A stretch of DNA of 64,000 bases, from assembly GCA_003116995.1 (NCBI GenBank), contig BDSL01000010.1:868001-932000 (forward strand), read 5' to 3'. This DNA comes from Yamagishiella unicocca (Eukaryota > Chlorophyta > Chlorophyceae > Chlamydomonadales > Volvocaceae). The position numbers and the translations under genes are program-made. Positions 48,501 through 59,530 of the stretch are shown in pieces (position 1 is the stretch's first letter; every line of letters starts with the position of its first letter). Below the pieces are notes generated by a model that searched no databases, was not told the DNA's origin, and saw only the letters and a program-made list of their open reading frames with translations.

Positions 48501-51500
48501 GACAAGGGCAATCCATAGCAAACGGCCGCCACCCAGTCACCCCACCTGAAGCTCGCTGCAATCCACCAGCGCCTTATCGGCAATCGCCTTCTGCTCCGCT
48601 GCCTGCGCCGTCACTTCCAAAAACGCACGGTCAAACGTAGCCTTCTCCTCCGCCTTGTCTAACACGAATTTGTCGAAGCTCGCCTTGGCAGTGGCCGCCG
48701 ACTCCTGCGGAAATAATCAACAGCGGCGAAATTGTGTTGCCGAGGACAGCAATCCGCCATTGTCCATTGCTACACAACAGGTTTTGCCAAAGGTATGGCG
48801 AAGGGCCACATGGACGGCAGTACACGGCGCCGCATCACGTAGACCGTGCTGCGTACGTGATGCGCTGCATTCTGCACCATGAGGACCGTATCAACTGCAA
48901 ACCGATGCAAATCGAATCTGGAAAAGTTCCCGTACATGCTAACCCCTCCCAAGGCTGTTTCTTATTGGTGGCGACCAGGACTGAGCCAGGACTGAACGTG
49001 GGATCCAAGGACTACCGCCGCTGACACTATGACGCCTGGAGATGTGTCGGTAATCACATTGCCCCACCTGCACCTCCCCCATGTCCACCAGGGCCTTGTT
49101 AGCGATGGCTTTCTGCACGGACACGTCAGCAGCGGTCTTCTCAAGCACCAGATCGAACGCCGCCTTCTCCTCAGACTTATCCAGCACAAACTTGTCGAAG
49201 TGGGCCTTGGCGGTGGTAGAGGACTCCTGCACCAACCAGGTGCACAAGCAAGAAATGAGCCATATGAACATCTGGTCCAGCTGTTATTAATCCGTGCCAT
49301 TCGCCTACCCATCTACACAGTGCACACACTGGTCGTCCTACCTGTAGCTCGACGAAGTCGACCAGGGCCTTGTCAGCGATGGCCTTCATTGAGGATGCCT
49401 CAGCCGCAGTGTGTTCAAGCACCAGATCGAACGCCGCCTTCTCCTCAGACTTATCCAGCACAAACTTGTCGAACTGGGCCTTGGCGGTGGTAGAGGACTC
49501 CTGCACCAACAGGACGCACAACAGCACAAGCACGACAGCACAAGCCCGTGATCGCAGGTTCCTGCAGCGTGCGTTGAACGCAGCGACGCTTGTACCCCAT
49601 GTATTCCGCAATAGCTTTTGCCCCATGCACAACAGCAGTAATCGCTTTAGCGGCGAGTGAAGCTGCGCGACGCGACACCTGACATACACACGCATATTTA
49701 AAACACATGTACCCGATGTATATCGGACACACCGTAGCACACCGTACGATGTATATCGGACACACCGTAGCACACCGTACGATGTATATCGGACACACCG
49801 TAGCACACCGTACGATGTATATCGGACACACCGTAGCACACCGTACGATGTATATCGGACACACCGTAGCACACCGTACGATGCACACCTGCAGCGCGCT
49901 GAAGTCCACCAGCGCCTTGTCCGCAACCGCCCTCTGCTGGGCCGCCTCAGCCACTGTGTCGCCCAGCAGCCGGTCAAACGCCGCTTTCTCGTCGGCCTTG
50001 TCGCACACAAATTTGTTAAACTGTGCCTTCGTCGACGCCGCCGACTCCTGCAAGGCAAGTATTAACACCCGCATGTACGCTGCTCGATATCATTTGCGGT
50101 GTGCACGAATGCCCCAAGGACGACGGCCCGTAATAGCTTTTGCCATGGCTTCCTTTTCCTATACACCTGTGCACCTTGGCCTTAGCGTCAAGCTGCCCGG
50201 CAATGCCGACAGCCCGCACAGCACCATACTCTACGGCAAGCGTCATGCAATGTGTCCTGCCTAGCAGCTAGGACCATGTTGTTTCGCCCATGGGCAGATT
50301 TGGTGGACGACACCAAAGGGCCAGTCGCGCCAACAACGGATCACCTAGGGCCGCGCTTTTGAACCCACTTGCAGCTCGACAAAGTCCACGAGGGCCTTGT
50401 CCGCAATGGCCTTCATTGAGGATGCCTCAGCCGCAGTATTTTGAAGCACCAGATCGAACGCCGCCTTCTCCTCAGACTTATCCAGCACAAACTTGTCGAA
50501 GTGCGCCTTGGCGGTGGTAGAGGACTCCTGCACCAACCAGGTGCACAAGCAAGAAATGAGCCATATGAACATCTGGCCCAGCTGTTATTAATCCGTGTAT
50601 TCGCCTACCCATCTACACAGTGCGAACACTGGTCGTCCTACCTGTAGCTCGACGAAGTCGACCAGGGCCTTGTCAGCGATGGCCTTCATTGAGGATGCCT
50701 CAGCCGCAGTGTGTTGGAGCACCAGATCGAACGCCGCCTTCTCCTCAGACTTATCCAGCACAAACTTGTCGAAGTGGGCCTTGGCGGTGGTAGAGGACTC
50801 CTGCACAAATTAACAACGCCCCGTGTTAGCGAGGGCAACTTGCATACGATGTGGGGTCAAGGTGTGTACGGTCCCTCTGGAAATTGCCTACGCTGTCATT
50901 CCCACCTGCAGCTCGCCGAAGTCCACAAGAGCCTTGTCAGCGATGGCTTTCTGCTCGGACGCGTCAGCAGCGGTCTTCTCAAGCACCAGATCGAACGCCG
51001 CCTTCTCCTCGGACTTATCCAGCACAAACTTGTCGAACTGGGCCTTGGCGGCGGTTGAGGTCTCCTGCACAGACCGTTCATACGCCACATGATTGTTATC
51101 AGCCTGCTCGCTATCTCCACCGTTGCCAACGGATTGGTGAACGATAAACTTTTAAAGACGTAGGTCAGGTGGGTATCGTCGTACAATTGCCAGCCAACCA
51201 CCTGCCCCTTACGACGAAACAGAATGGCTTGCTGGCCGCACATTAGCTCAGCGCCACGCTTTCCCTCCTGTGTTCATATGTCGTATCTTTGACACAAAGG
51301 TTCATTTCACGCAGGGAGATCCTCCTTTCATGTGTGTGTTACCGTTAACACTGTCTTTCCCACCTGCAGCTCGCCGAAGTCCACAAGAGCCTTGTCAGCG
51401 ATGGCTTTCTGCTCGGACGCGTCAGCAGCGGTCTTCTCAAGCACCAGATCGAACGCCGCCTTCTCCTCGGACTTATCCAGCACAAACTTGTCGAACTGGG

Positions 51501-54500
51501 CCTTGGCGGCGGTTGAGGTCTCCTGCACAGACCGTTCATACGCCACATGATTGTTATCAGCCTGCTCGCTATCTCCACCGTTGCCAACGGATTGGTGAAC
51601 GATAAACTTTTAAAGACGTAGGTCAGGTGGGTATCGTCGTACAATTGCCAGCCAACCACCTGCCCCTTACGACGAAACAGAATGGCTTGCTGGCCGCACA
51701 TTAGCTCAGCGCCACGCTTTCCCTCCTGTGTTCATATGTCGTATCTTTCACACAAAGGTTCATTTCACGCAGGGAGATCCTCCTTTCATGTGTGTGTTAC
51801 CGTTAACACTGTCTTTCCCACCTGCAGCTCGCCGAAGTCCACAAGAGCCTTGTCAGCGATGGCTTTCTGCTCGGACGCGTCAGCAGCGGTCTTCTCAAGC
51901 ACCAGATCGAACGCCGCCTTCTCCTCGGACTTATCCAGCACAAACTTGTCGAACTGGGCCTTGGCGGCGGTCGAGGTCTCCTGCACAGACCGTTCATAAA
52001 GCCACATGATTGTTATCAGCCTGCTCGCTATCGCAACCGTTGCCAACGGATTGGTGAACGGCTCAAGACGTGGATTAGGTCGGTATCGTCGTACAATTGC
52101 CACCCAACCACCTGCCCCCTTACGACGAAACAGAATGGCTTGCTGGCCACACATTACGCTTAGCGCCACGCTTTCCCTTTTGTGTTCATATGCCGTATCC
52201 TTCACACACAGGTTCATTTTACGCAGGAAACTCCTCCGTTTCATGTGCGTGTTATCATGAACACTGTCTTTCCCACCTGCAGCTCGCCGAAGTCCACTAG
52301 CGCCTTGTCAGCGATGGCTTTCTGAATGGACGCGTCAGCAGCGGTCTTCTCAAGCACCAGATCGAACGCCGCCTTCTCCTCAAACTTATCCAGCACAAAC
52401 TTGTCGTACTGGGCCTTGGCGGCGGTTGAGGTCTCCTGCACAGACCGTTCATACGCCACATGATTGTTATCAACCTGCTCGCTATCGCTACCGTTGCCAA
52501 CAGATTGGTGAATGACTCAACTCTAAAAGACGGGGATTAGGTCGGTATCGTCGTACAATTGCCACCCAACCACCTGCCCCCTTACGACGAATCAGAATGG
52601 CTTGCTGGCCGCACATTAGCTCAGCGCCACGCTTTCCCTCCTGTGTCTCATATGTCGTATCCTTCACACAAAGGTTCATTTCACGCAGGGAAATCCTCCT
52701 TTCATGTGTGTGTTACCGTTAACACTGTCTTTCCCACCTGCAGCTCGCCGAAGTCCACTAGCGCCTTGTCAGCGATGGCTTTCTGAATGGACGCGTCAGC
52801 AGCGGTCTTCTCAAGCACCAGATCGAACGCCGCCTTCTCCTCAAACTTATCCAGCACAAACTTGTCGTACTGGGCCTTGGCGGCGGTTGAGGTCTCCTGC
52901 ACAGACCGTTCATACGCCACATGATTGTTATCAACCTGCTCGCTATCGCTACCGTTGCCAACAGATTGGTGAATGACTCAACTCTAAAAGACGGGGATTA
53001 GGTCGGTATCGTCGTACAATTGCCACCCAACCACCTGCCCCCTTACGACGAATCAGAATGGCTTGCTGGCCGCACATTAGCTCAGCGCCACGCTTTCCCT
53101 CCTGTGTCTCATATGTCGTATCCTTCACACAAAGGTTCATTTCACGCAGGGAAATCCTCCTTTCATGTGTGTGTTACCGTTAACACTGTCTTTCCCACCT
53201 GCAGCTCGCCGAAGTCCACTAGCGCCTTGTCAGCGATGGCTTTCTGAATGGACGCGTCAGCAGCGGTCTTCTCAAGCACCAGATCATACGCCGCCTTCTC
53301 CTCAGACTTATCCAGCACAAACTTGTCGAACTGGGCCTTGGCGGCGGTCGAGGACTCCTGCACAGGTGGGCACGTCAATTTAGGTAGGTTTATGAACCAC
53401 ATCCAGGTACCCGTCAGGTGAATTTGTCTAGAAGTGCAATATATGGCAACAAAGGAGGATCGGATTGTCCTGACAATGTACATTGATTTTAACAGTGCTG
53501 CCGCGCGAATTATTTCAGTACGTGTGAACCCCATGCAACCCATGTCAAGGTCACTTCAGGCATGCCAGTCACCTAACCTCATGCCGCCATCGTCGCCAAC
53601 TAGCAGAGTTGCAGTTCAGCATAGCGGCAGTGCCGTAGTAATGCCGTGTGAGGCAGTAGCCGTACCTTCAGCTCAACGAAATCCACCCGCGCCTTGTGCA
53701 CCATGGCCTTCTGCTGGGACACCTCGTCGGCCGTCCGCTGCAAGACAAAATCAAATGCGGCCTTCTCCTCGGCCTTGCCTTGCACGAACTTGTCGAAGTC
53801 AGCTTTGGCGGCGGTGTTGGCGTCCTTCATAGAGAGAAACCCAGGGAAAAAGTCACAGACCCAACCGGCAAGTCGCAGATAAAATGACGGCAGTTTTGGA
53901 CTACTGAGAACGGTCCGTGGGAGCGACGGGTCGATAACGGCGGCAATCCCAAGTCCCAACATTGTATTGACCCGTCACAGTCGTCACATAATCACATAAA
54001 GCTAGTGCATTGCGAGAAGACGAGTTGCTCTAGGAGGACCGCCGTTTGGGTGGAAACACGCGGCAGCGGAAAACAGACCGTGGTTGCCGTGGTTACACGG
54101 CATTATACAATCCGCAGTAGCTGTAGCTTTCTAGGTGCTCTCGCCGTCCCATCACCTGCAGCTCGCCAACATCCAGGAGGGCCTTGTCCGCTATGGCTTT
54201 CTGTGCAGCCGCGTCAGCAGCCGTTTTCTCCAGCACCAAGTCAAACGCCGCCTTCTCCTCTGCCTTGTCGTGGATAAACTTGTCGAACTGGGCCTTTGTG
54301 GAAATGGCAGACTCCTGCGTTTTGTTCGACAGAGTCAAGAGCCTGAGAGTGCCGTGCACAAAATACTGCGCTGGATAAGGAGCAATTGCACACATTACGA
54401 GGCATCATGTTGCCCACCCATCAGCCCACGAGAAATCGCTAACAAACCAACCTCCCAGGCCTCACCCTGCCCTGCAGCTGTTACGGTATCTCGCTAGAGG

Positions 54501-57500
54501 TAACATTTTCGCTCATCCGGCGGCTGGCAATGAGGTTTTTTTTGTAGGTATGGATTACCCATCTGTCCAACAACGCACACGTAGCAAACTGAGGCGTACC
54601 GGCGCAGTCGAAAATTAACAGCACTGTACCTTTTGGCTACAGGATATCCGAAAGCTAGCTTACTTTGTACGGCGCTAATTCCGTTACTAATCATGCGTGG
54701 GTAGGGCTGAACCGAGCAGGGGCGCGCTCGGTAGATCGTTACTTGGAGGTTACTAAACCCTAACATTCCTGTAACACACGTACACGACCAATTTTTCATG
54801 TACGATAGTGCCAACCACTTCACAAGTTGTCCGAATTGGCAACCAATGGTCTGCACTCGAGGATCCGATGGGGCCCTCGATGCCGGCACGTGTGGGTTGC
54901 CATGCAGAGGTATGGAGGTGCAACGGGGAGAGCGCGCCCCTGTCAACACCTGCAGCTGGAACAAGTATACCGTCGCAGATCTTGTCCGCAATTACCTTCT
55001 GTGCTGACGCCTCAGCTGCGGCGTTCTTAAGCACCAGATCGAACACAGCTTTCTCCTCTGCTTTGTCATGAATGAACTTGTCAAACTGGGCCTGCGTTGC
55101 GACGGACGACGCCTGTGGGGTAAGACAGAACGTGGCGTCACGTGAGCAGCACACCAATCCCACCGAATGTGGCGTCGATACCAGCAATGAAGTGCCCTCG
55201 CATGCTGCCCGCGCACGACGCAACAAGTGCTCCCATGTCGGCCTGGAATGGCGAGCGCCCGGCGCCGTCCCCCAACCCTCATGACACGCTTAGCTGTCGA
55301 CAGTGACTGGCAAGATAAATCCAGTAAGCCAGGAACGTAAACCTACACGTATACGGCATGCCACGAGAAGTGGCATGCCGTGTGAACCCACAGAATGAGC
55401 AGAGGGGGCTGACTGGTACGCACTGAGCAGGGACGAACGGAGGAGGGACGAGCAACAACGACGAACGGAGTAGGGACGAGCAAAAACCTCCAGCCTTTCT
55501 CAGTTGGGAAGGCAGCAACATCTCGGCTGACACCCCTTTCGTCATACCGTACTTCCGTATTCGAAATTTGAAGAGCTAATACTTATGCCAGCTTGTACTT
55601 TGCTAGGCCTATCCAGCAGTTCCGCTCAACACCCAGTTCGAGGACTACATCCCCCATCCCCGCGCGCAAACCCAAAAACCTGTCCGCAGGACAGGCGCGT
55701 AGGGTAACCAAACCGGCTTGGCACGGACTGCGTGCCAACTGCCAAGCTCAGCAGCAGTTCAGCGGCCCCCTGCTGCCGAGCTTGCCATGCTGGAGTCCTA
55801 GCTACCGGCCAATGCAACCAAGCCTAACTCACCACCGCGTTCACGGCGTCCCGCTGCGCCACCGCTAGCGACTTGTCGAACTGCGCCTTCTGGACGGTAG
55901 CACGGCTGAGTGCGTGGTCCCTCTGCATCTGCATGACGTCGAAGCTGGCCTTGAGGGCGCGTGCGTGTCCCGCAAGACGCTCCAGCTCGCCGTCCGGGGC
56001 CTGCTCGCTCCCTCCGTCGAACACGCTATCGGCGCGCCAGTCAGCGCTTATCGCGGATGACCCAACGCCATCGACATATTGACCGACGTTTGGAGCAACC
56101 ATGCCCAGCGACATGACCGCAGCCACCACCTCCAACCGCGCCACGTTGTCCGATTGAGCATTCACCGGGCAGCAGGGCGTGCTCTCGCTGCTGTGGGCTT
56201 CCCGCGACCGCGCCGGCGCGGGTCCTCGTGTCGCCCTGTTGACGGACACCGCCTGCTTTGATGAGAGGCCCTGCTGCTGTAACAGCAACTCATACGCGGC
56301 TTTCAACGTGGTGAACGCGTGCATCAGCGATGCATAGTCAGAGTCAGGTGCCGTCCTGCCGTCTACATCACTCGGTGTGCGGGCGTTTGCCGTTGCAGAG
56401 CAGTTGAGTACGGCCACTGCCGCCGCTGCGGCCGCCGCGGCCGCGGCCGCGGTGGCGGCAGCCGGCCTGGAGGGGGGACACATGTGTCCCAAACAGTATT
56501 CCGGGGATTGGAAGTCGGCCAACTCGGCATCAATATCCTGGAACTTCTCCACGCTGCCGGATCGCTCAAAATGATTCGATTGGGATTCCACCTCGCAATA
56601 GCTGGCCGCTGTGCTGCTCAAGTGCAACAAGTGCTGCTGCGTATCCGAGTCGAGCTGAGAGGTCACCTCCGCCAGGTGCAGCTGCTCTTGGAGTTCCAGG
56701 CAGACGGACCGCAGGCCCGCAAGCCGTGTGCTGAGGGCTTCGTTATCTGCAACTGTGTGCAGCAGCTTGCGCTGCAGGGTTTGTAGCTGCTCCCGAAGCC
56801 GGTCTTCCGCAGCCGCGCTGCGGACCATCGGCGATGCATCCGACTGCAGCATGTGCAGCAATGATAAGATGCGCGAGGAACAAAAGGGTCGATAATACAA
56901 GACGCCGCGCGCGAGACACCCATGGCAAAGGCTCCAATACGAAACAAAAGGTAAAGCGGGCAAAAAGGTAAAGGGGAGTATCAACTGTGACCTAATTGAA
57001 GCTTCTTACCTTGCCTGTCACCTCGGCACACACCGCTTTGCCGTAGCCCCGCAGCAGAACTAGGATGTATCCTTCAACGCTATTCAAGGGGTCCGACAGC
57101 CTCCATATTGAGGTTGAAGGAACTGAAAACTCTGCACTGCAATCGCCATTGAGCCTGCAGACGAGGAACGCGTGGAACGCTAACTCAGGACTGCTCTCGG
57201 CGGCTCACGTCCCGCCAGCAAAGCAAGTGCATCGAACTGCCCAGACTGAATTCCTTCATAACAACCCAATTTAAGGCTGTGTGGGAGAGACGTCTGCAGT
57301 CCGACTTACTTTGAGCTCCAGGACCCAAAATGTTTTAGGCTTGACAAGGCATCCGCCTTTGCCATAGGCAGTACGATGCTCAAGAGTTCTCGCAGTGAAT
57401 TCACGTCTGGGGAGCCGCAGGAAAGAGAACCGCTCATCAGTGACGAACACCGATTGCAACTCGACCGTCAAAGAGCAAAAGACTTACGAGAGTACTTTGC

Positions 57501-57608
57501 ACCAGCATTCTTGTTGCAATCCTTAAGCTCATCGCCTGACTCGGAGAACAGAAGTGCGTCACAGTCCCAGGAGAACCAGTCCACCCCGAAGGACGAGCCA
57601 CCACCCAT
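36521..57608 (-). CDS. Giant repeat coiled-coil / cyclic-nucleotide phosphodiesterase, about 2,160 aa, about 40 exons
   Basis: One continuous minus-strand gene model: N-terminal region (exons in 57608-55833), array of 53-residue helical repeats (55112-45230), coiled-coil linker (44772-44181) and class-I type PDE (43281-36521). All joins use GT/AG sites with agreeing phase, except the first repeat exon and two half exons discussed under their own entries. Leaving out the first repeat exon gives 471 + 1042 + 649 residues. ATG at 57608 is the first after an in-frame stop. The product should hydrolyse cAMP and/or cGMP. The long helical arm could act as a scaffold or spacer, for example in a cilium, but that is inference. 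The main risk is that this is two genes joined in error. Against that, the exons on both sides of the join are phase 0, open and coiled-coil, and the linker runs smoothly into the PDE-type TPADKIL segment. Confidence 0.75.
39424..39463 (-). mobile_element. Family-C repeat upstream of a PDE acceptor
   Basis: In sense TTTGCCGGCCGTGGATGTGC, then a C-run, upstream of the acceptor at 39356. Confidence 0.6.
39528..39667. repeat. 19-20 bp tandem repeat in a PDE intron
   Basis: Seven copies of CACTCAGCGTACTGGCCGC, some with one extra C. Confidence 0.9.
40017..40068 (-). mobile_element. Family-A repeat before a PDE acceptor
   Basis: In sense GGCATCCACGGGTCTTCCTC, then GAAACCCC, ending about 15 bases before the acceptor at 40003. 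It is almost identical to the exchanger copy at 3466-3513. Confidence 0.7.
41019..41168. repeat. Hexamer and 16-bp tandem repeats in a PDE intron
   Basis: GGAGGC repeated at 41019-41069, then about four copies of ACGCACGGTTTTGCAC at 41099-41168 followed by CA-rich microsatellites. Confidence 0.9.
41660..41812 (-). mobile_element. Family D and A repeats at the 3' end of a PDE intron
   Basis: In sense a family-A copy (GGGCATCCACGGGTCGTCCT) at 41812-41757 and a family-D copy (AGTCGCGTTACCGGTTCTTT) at 41705-41660 precede the acceptor at 41648. The D copy closely matches 5578-5620 in the exchanger gene. Confidence 0.7.
42100..42165 (-). mobile_element. Family-A repeat after the donor of the same intron (reverse form)
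   Basis: In sense, about 45 bases after the donor at 42208: GGTCGAGGAAGACCAGTGGG, then a GAGAAAAAAACCGTTTAGGACA stretch in broken match to family A. With 41757-41812 it makes an inverted pair bounding one intron. Confidence 0.7.
42690..42902. repeat. CACGG-rich and 11-bp tandem repeats in a PDE intron
   Basis: GGCACGCACGGCACG steps at 42690-42775, then about nine copies of CTGGCCCTCAG at 42799-42902. The second array lies about 40 bases from the donor at 42941. Confidence 0.9.
43981..44166 (-). repeat. 23-bp minisatellite next to the donor of a microexon
   Basis: Eight units of 23 bp (sense CCGGGTCTGGGCCGGTTGGC plus ATG), starting 15 bases after the donor at 44180. Confidence 0.9.
44181..44772 (-). 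other. Coiled-coil linker exons between repeat array and phosphodiesterase
   Basis: Exon 44772-44668 (35 codons, AVERQTMDDLQAQNERLLKQ) and microexon 44219-44181 (13 codons, AELQMALSNYSPK). Both are phase 0 at each end. They join the last repeat exon (ends 45230) to the first PDE exon (starts 43281) without a stop. The microexon is flanked by two different minisatellites. Confidence 0.8.
44231..44360 (-). repeat. 26-bp minisatellite next to the acceptor of the same microexon
   Basis: Five units of 26 bp beginning (plus strand) GTGGAGGTGGGAGCAAGGGG. The array ends 11 bases from the acceptor at 44220. Confidence 0.95.
45102..45218 (-). repeat. 29-bp tandem repeat after a donor
   Basis: Four units of 29 bp, starting 11 bases after the donor of the exon ending 45230. 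In sense each contains GAGGTGGGTTTGG, itself a good donor-like sequence. Confidence 0.9.
45541..45580 (-). mobile_element. Family-B repeat directly after a donor
   Basis: In sense it starts within the donor context of exon 45741-45583: GTGGGTGTTAGCACAAAAAC, then CGTTTACGCGACAGGGACAGG. It is the reverse of the form seen before acceptors. Confidence 0.65.
46737..46799 (-). other. Half-length repeat exon without a GT donor
   Basis: 63 nt (KASAEVGKACHDKALLDLVE context) matching only the first six and last fifteen residues of the 53-residue repeat, so the centre is deleted. It is followed by GCGCGTTG instead of GT. Its acceptor (CCCAAAG) lacks a strong pyrimidine tract. It could be a GC-AG exon, an alternative exon or a dead copy. 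Skipping it keeps the frame. Confidence 0.55.
46797..47075. repeat. 140-bp tandem duplication with CACG microsatellite
   Basis: The segment from the half-exon acceptor through TAACACCGGGCAATCACAGT to the CACGCACG run is present twice, 46797-46935 and 46938-47075, with few differences. Confidence 0.9.
47738..47800 (-). other. Second half-length repeat exon without a GT donor
   Basis: 63 nt (KASAEAGKSVHDKVLLDMAD context), with the same internal deletion as the copy at 46799-46737 and the same unusual GCGCGT after its last codon. The two half exons therefore share one ancestor and alternate with full 159-nt exons. Confidence 0.55.
49715..49882 (-). repeat. 33-bp tandem repeat starting at a 5' splice site
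   Basis: Five units of 33 bp (plus strand ATGTATATCGGACACACCGT and 13 more bases). The first unit in sense starts directly after the donor of the exon ending 49889. Confidence 0.95.
50906..53357 (-). repeat. Six-copy tandem array of exon plus intron, period about 458 bp
   Basis: Exon starts at 53357, 52896, 52435, 51980, 51522 and 51064 are spaced 461, 461, 455, 458 and 458 bp. Introns are as similar as exons: the blocks at 52280-52738 and 52741-53199 look essentially identical, and so do those at 51064-51364 and 51522-51822. This is recent tandem duplication of a whole exon-intron unit. Confidence 0.95.
54950..55112 (-). other. First repeat exon, disturbed by a 4-nt length change
   Basis: Matches the repeat through KAEEKAVFDLVLKN and QKVIADK, then diverges (ICDGILVPAAG). 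The distance to the CTGCAG|GTG end is 163 nt, not 159, so the exon would end in phase 1 while the next exon needs phase 0. Read through, the next exon meets a stop. Either it is skipped (frame-neutral), or a weak donor is used, or it is dead. Confidence 0.6.
55833..57608 (-). other. N-terminal region of the repeat-phosphodiesterase protein, 4 exons, 471 aa
   Basis: Exons 57608-57488, 57406-57310, 57193-57010, 56843-55833. Residues 1-134 (MGGGSSFGVDWFSWDCDALL..., then FHAFLVCRLNGDCSAEFSVP and VEGYILVLLRGYGKAVCAEV) look like a folded domain I do not recognise. From about residue 145 a coiled coil begins (EDRLREQLQTLQRKLLHTVA). A 14-Ala run and a Ser-rich stretch follow. The exon ends in TVQKAQFDKSLAVAQRD, which resembles the start of the 53-residue repeat, so the array may have been seeded from here. 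Confidence 0.75.
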
Positions 57609-59530
57609 GGCTCCGTTTAGCTAATATAGGGATCTCGTTAAGTTCGTATGGATTGTCTAGACCAGCTGATAGCTGACATCGGCTGGCATTGCCCTGTCGA
57701 TAGTGTACCGATTTGTGAAGCTAAAGATATCGTATTAGTGGACACTTCATCACAGACGGGTACGATACAGCTACAACAACATCTTTAGGCCTTTAGTTGG
57801 CGCAACCTATGGGTTCTTCTGGTGTCGTACAGTTGTATTTGGTTAGTGTCATCGCTCCCGATACGATTTCGTTTCATGCAATCTTCTATGTGCATACGAT
57901 CTAGACTATTGCAGTTTAGAGGGGATTAATTGAAACTCATAGGCAGCTGACGCAGGCACAGTCTTGCGTCGTCATAGGCTTCGTATCTGTACCGTCAAAC
58001 CCAGTCGAAGAGTCGATACGTGTGCCTACAGTGCTAAAGAGAAGATACATATCCTAGGTATATAATTTCGGAATGTGACTGCGAAATTCACTACGTTGGG
58101 TGCGCTGCCATTACGCCATTGAGTTCGGAAATGAGACGTCATATCTACCAAGAAGTGAAAGCAGAAATAACAACTATGTGCCATGAAGGCAATGACGTCC
58201 CATACCGCCAGCGGCGTGCTTTGAAAGTTACGGTAAAGGCAAAGGTACGCTAAAGGCTGAACGCGTTGTGGGTCGGGATGGCAGAAACGACAGTTGCCTT
58301 ACCGTGTCATCGTGAAGTACTTTTTGCTGCGACGGATCCTTGACAACGGCTTTCAGTGTCCTGAAGGAAACAGACCCACGGGCCTTTGGCGGTCGGTAGC
58401 TGCAGTGCCAACGCTGTGCCAAGTGGATGCTATCAACGCGAGTTCTCAAGCTAAGGGACAAAATCAATGGCGTCCTGCAACTTCTGATAACCGCGCCACA
58501 ATGTCCAATCAACTTCGAGCATAAATTTTTAAAATGCGTGTGAACAAGTACCCAACAATTGCTTCGTTTGCAAATCCCTTATTAAAATGCTCCCTGTCAC
58601 ACAGATTATCGTTGTCCGCAGCATCTGATGGAGTCAGAATATGGATACTATGACTGAACAGATGGCACCGCACCCTGCCACACGTGCACCATCCAGGTGG
58701 TACGTAGGCTCTCGCCGTACGTGGCCATCCAGGTACGGTACGTAGGCTCTCGCTGGCTTCCAGATGCGTTCGCCCTCACCGAAGTAACCGTTACCAAACA
58801 TGGTTGAAGAGTAGCCATCAGTGCGCAGGTGCCTCGTGTTCTTAGCCGGCCAGCTGACGCACTGGTAGCCGAGCGCCAGTGACGAAGCGCAAGACACGAA
58901 AATACGGGAGAGATCCCTAGACGTGCTCGGGTTACACGACGTACGGGCATTCGAGTGCCCTACCTCCCCGTGCCTGTGAGATGATGGAGGAAGCCGCTAC
59001 AAGCCACAGCCCCACACAAGCACCGCTGTGTGGACACTTGCCCCATGAGACTCGCTTGTCCACAACGCGAATTTGCCTCTGCATTCAAGAGCACTATTAT
59101 ACAAAAAGCCTGCAAATTGAACACCTGTAGGCCCACGCTGGCGGCCTACCGTACATCGGAGGGCGAGTACAGTTCCCTGCACGCCGCCGTAAACTGCAAA
59201 AGCCATCCATGCACTACGAAAAAACGGCCGGCCGCATTATTCCGTGCCGCCCGCCAAAAGCTTCCGGGGACCCCTTTGTGGAAACAAGGGAGGCAAGCCG
59301 CGCCCTCTAGCACCTACGTACAGGGAACAACGATATGCGCCTCAACCTTGTTGCGTGGAGCTCAAACCCACATCATGATCCTAGCTGCGCGTGACCTCCG
59401 ACTTCAGCCGTGGTTTAGGAAATGCCATGGCGCACTACTCGCCAATGTGCTGCACTTGTGAGGTGCGCTCCAGATATCTGGCCCGAGGTGCGCTGAAGAT
59501 ACCTGGCCGCTGGTTAGCCTTCGCAGTCGC
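57609..59530. other. Intergenic region
   Basis: Promoter side of the repeat-phosphodiesterase gene and 3' flank of the DUF1421-like gene. It is lower in GC than the genes. No supported ORF. A short direct repeat (CCATCCAGG..TACGTAGGCTCTCGC) occurs twice at 58689-58755. TTACA at 58932-58936 (TGTAA on minus) could end the DUF1421-like transcript. Confidence 0.5.

Larger units (their letters stand above)
45230..55112 (-). other. Array of 22 exons coding a 53-residue helical repeat
   Basis: Eighteen exons are exactly 159 nt (53 codons, phase 0): 54314-54156, 53824-53666, 53357-53199, 52896-52738, 52435-52277, 51980-51822, 51522-51364, 51064-50906, 50800-50642, 50527-50369, 50047-49889, 49500-49342, 49226-49068, 48704-48546, 48175-48017, 47525-47367, 46337-46179, 45741-45583. 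A 138-nt variant is at 45367-45230, two 63-nt half exons at 47800-47738 and 46799-46737, and a disturbed copy at 55112-54950. The consensus core is FDKFVLDKSEEKAAFDLV, then LEKTAADAS and QKAIADKALVDFGELQ. It is strongly charged, Ala-rich and free of Pro and Gly until the end, so an amphipathic helix or coiled coil. I do not recognise a named family. Confidence 0.92.
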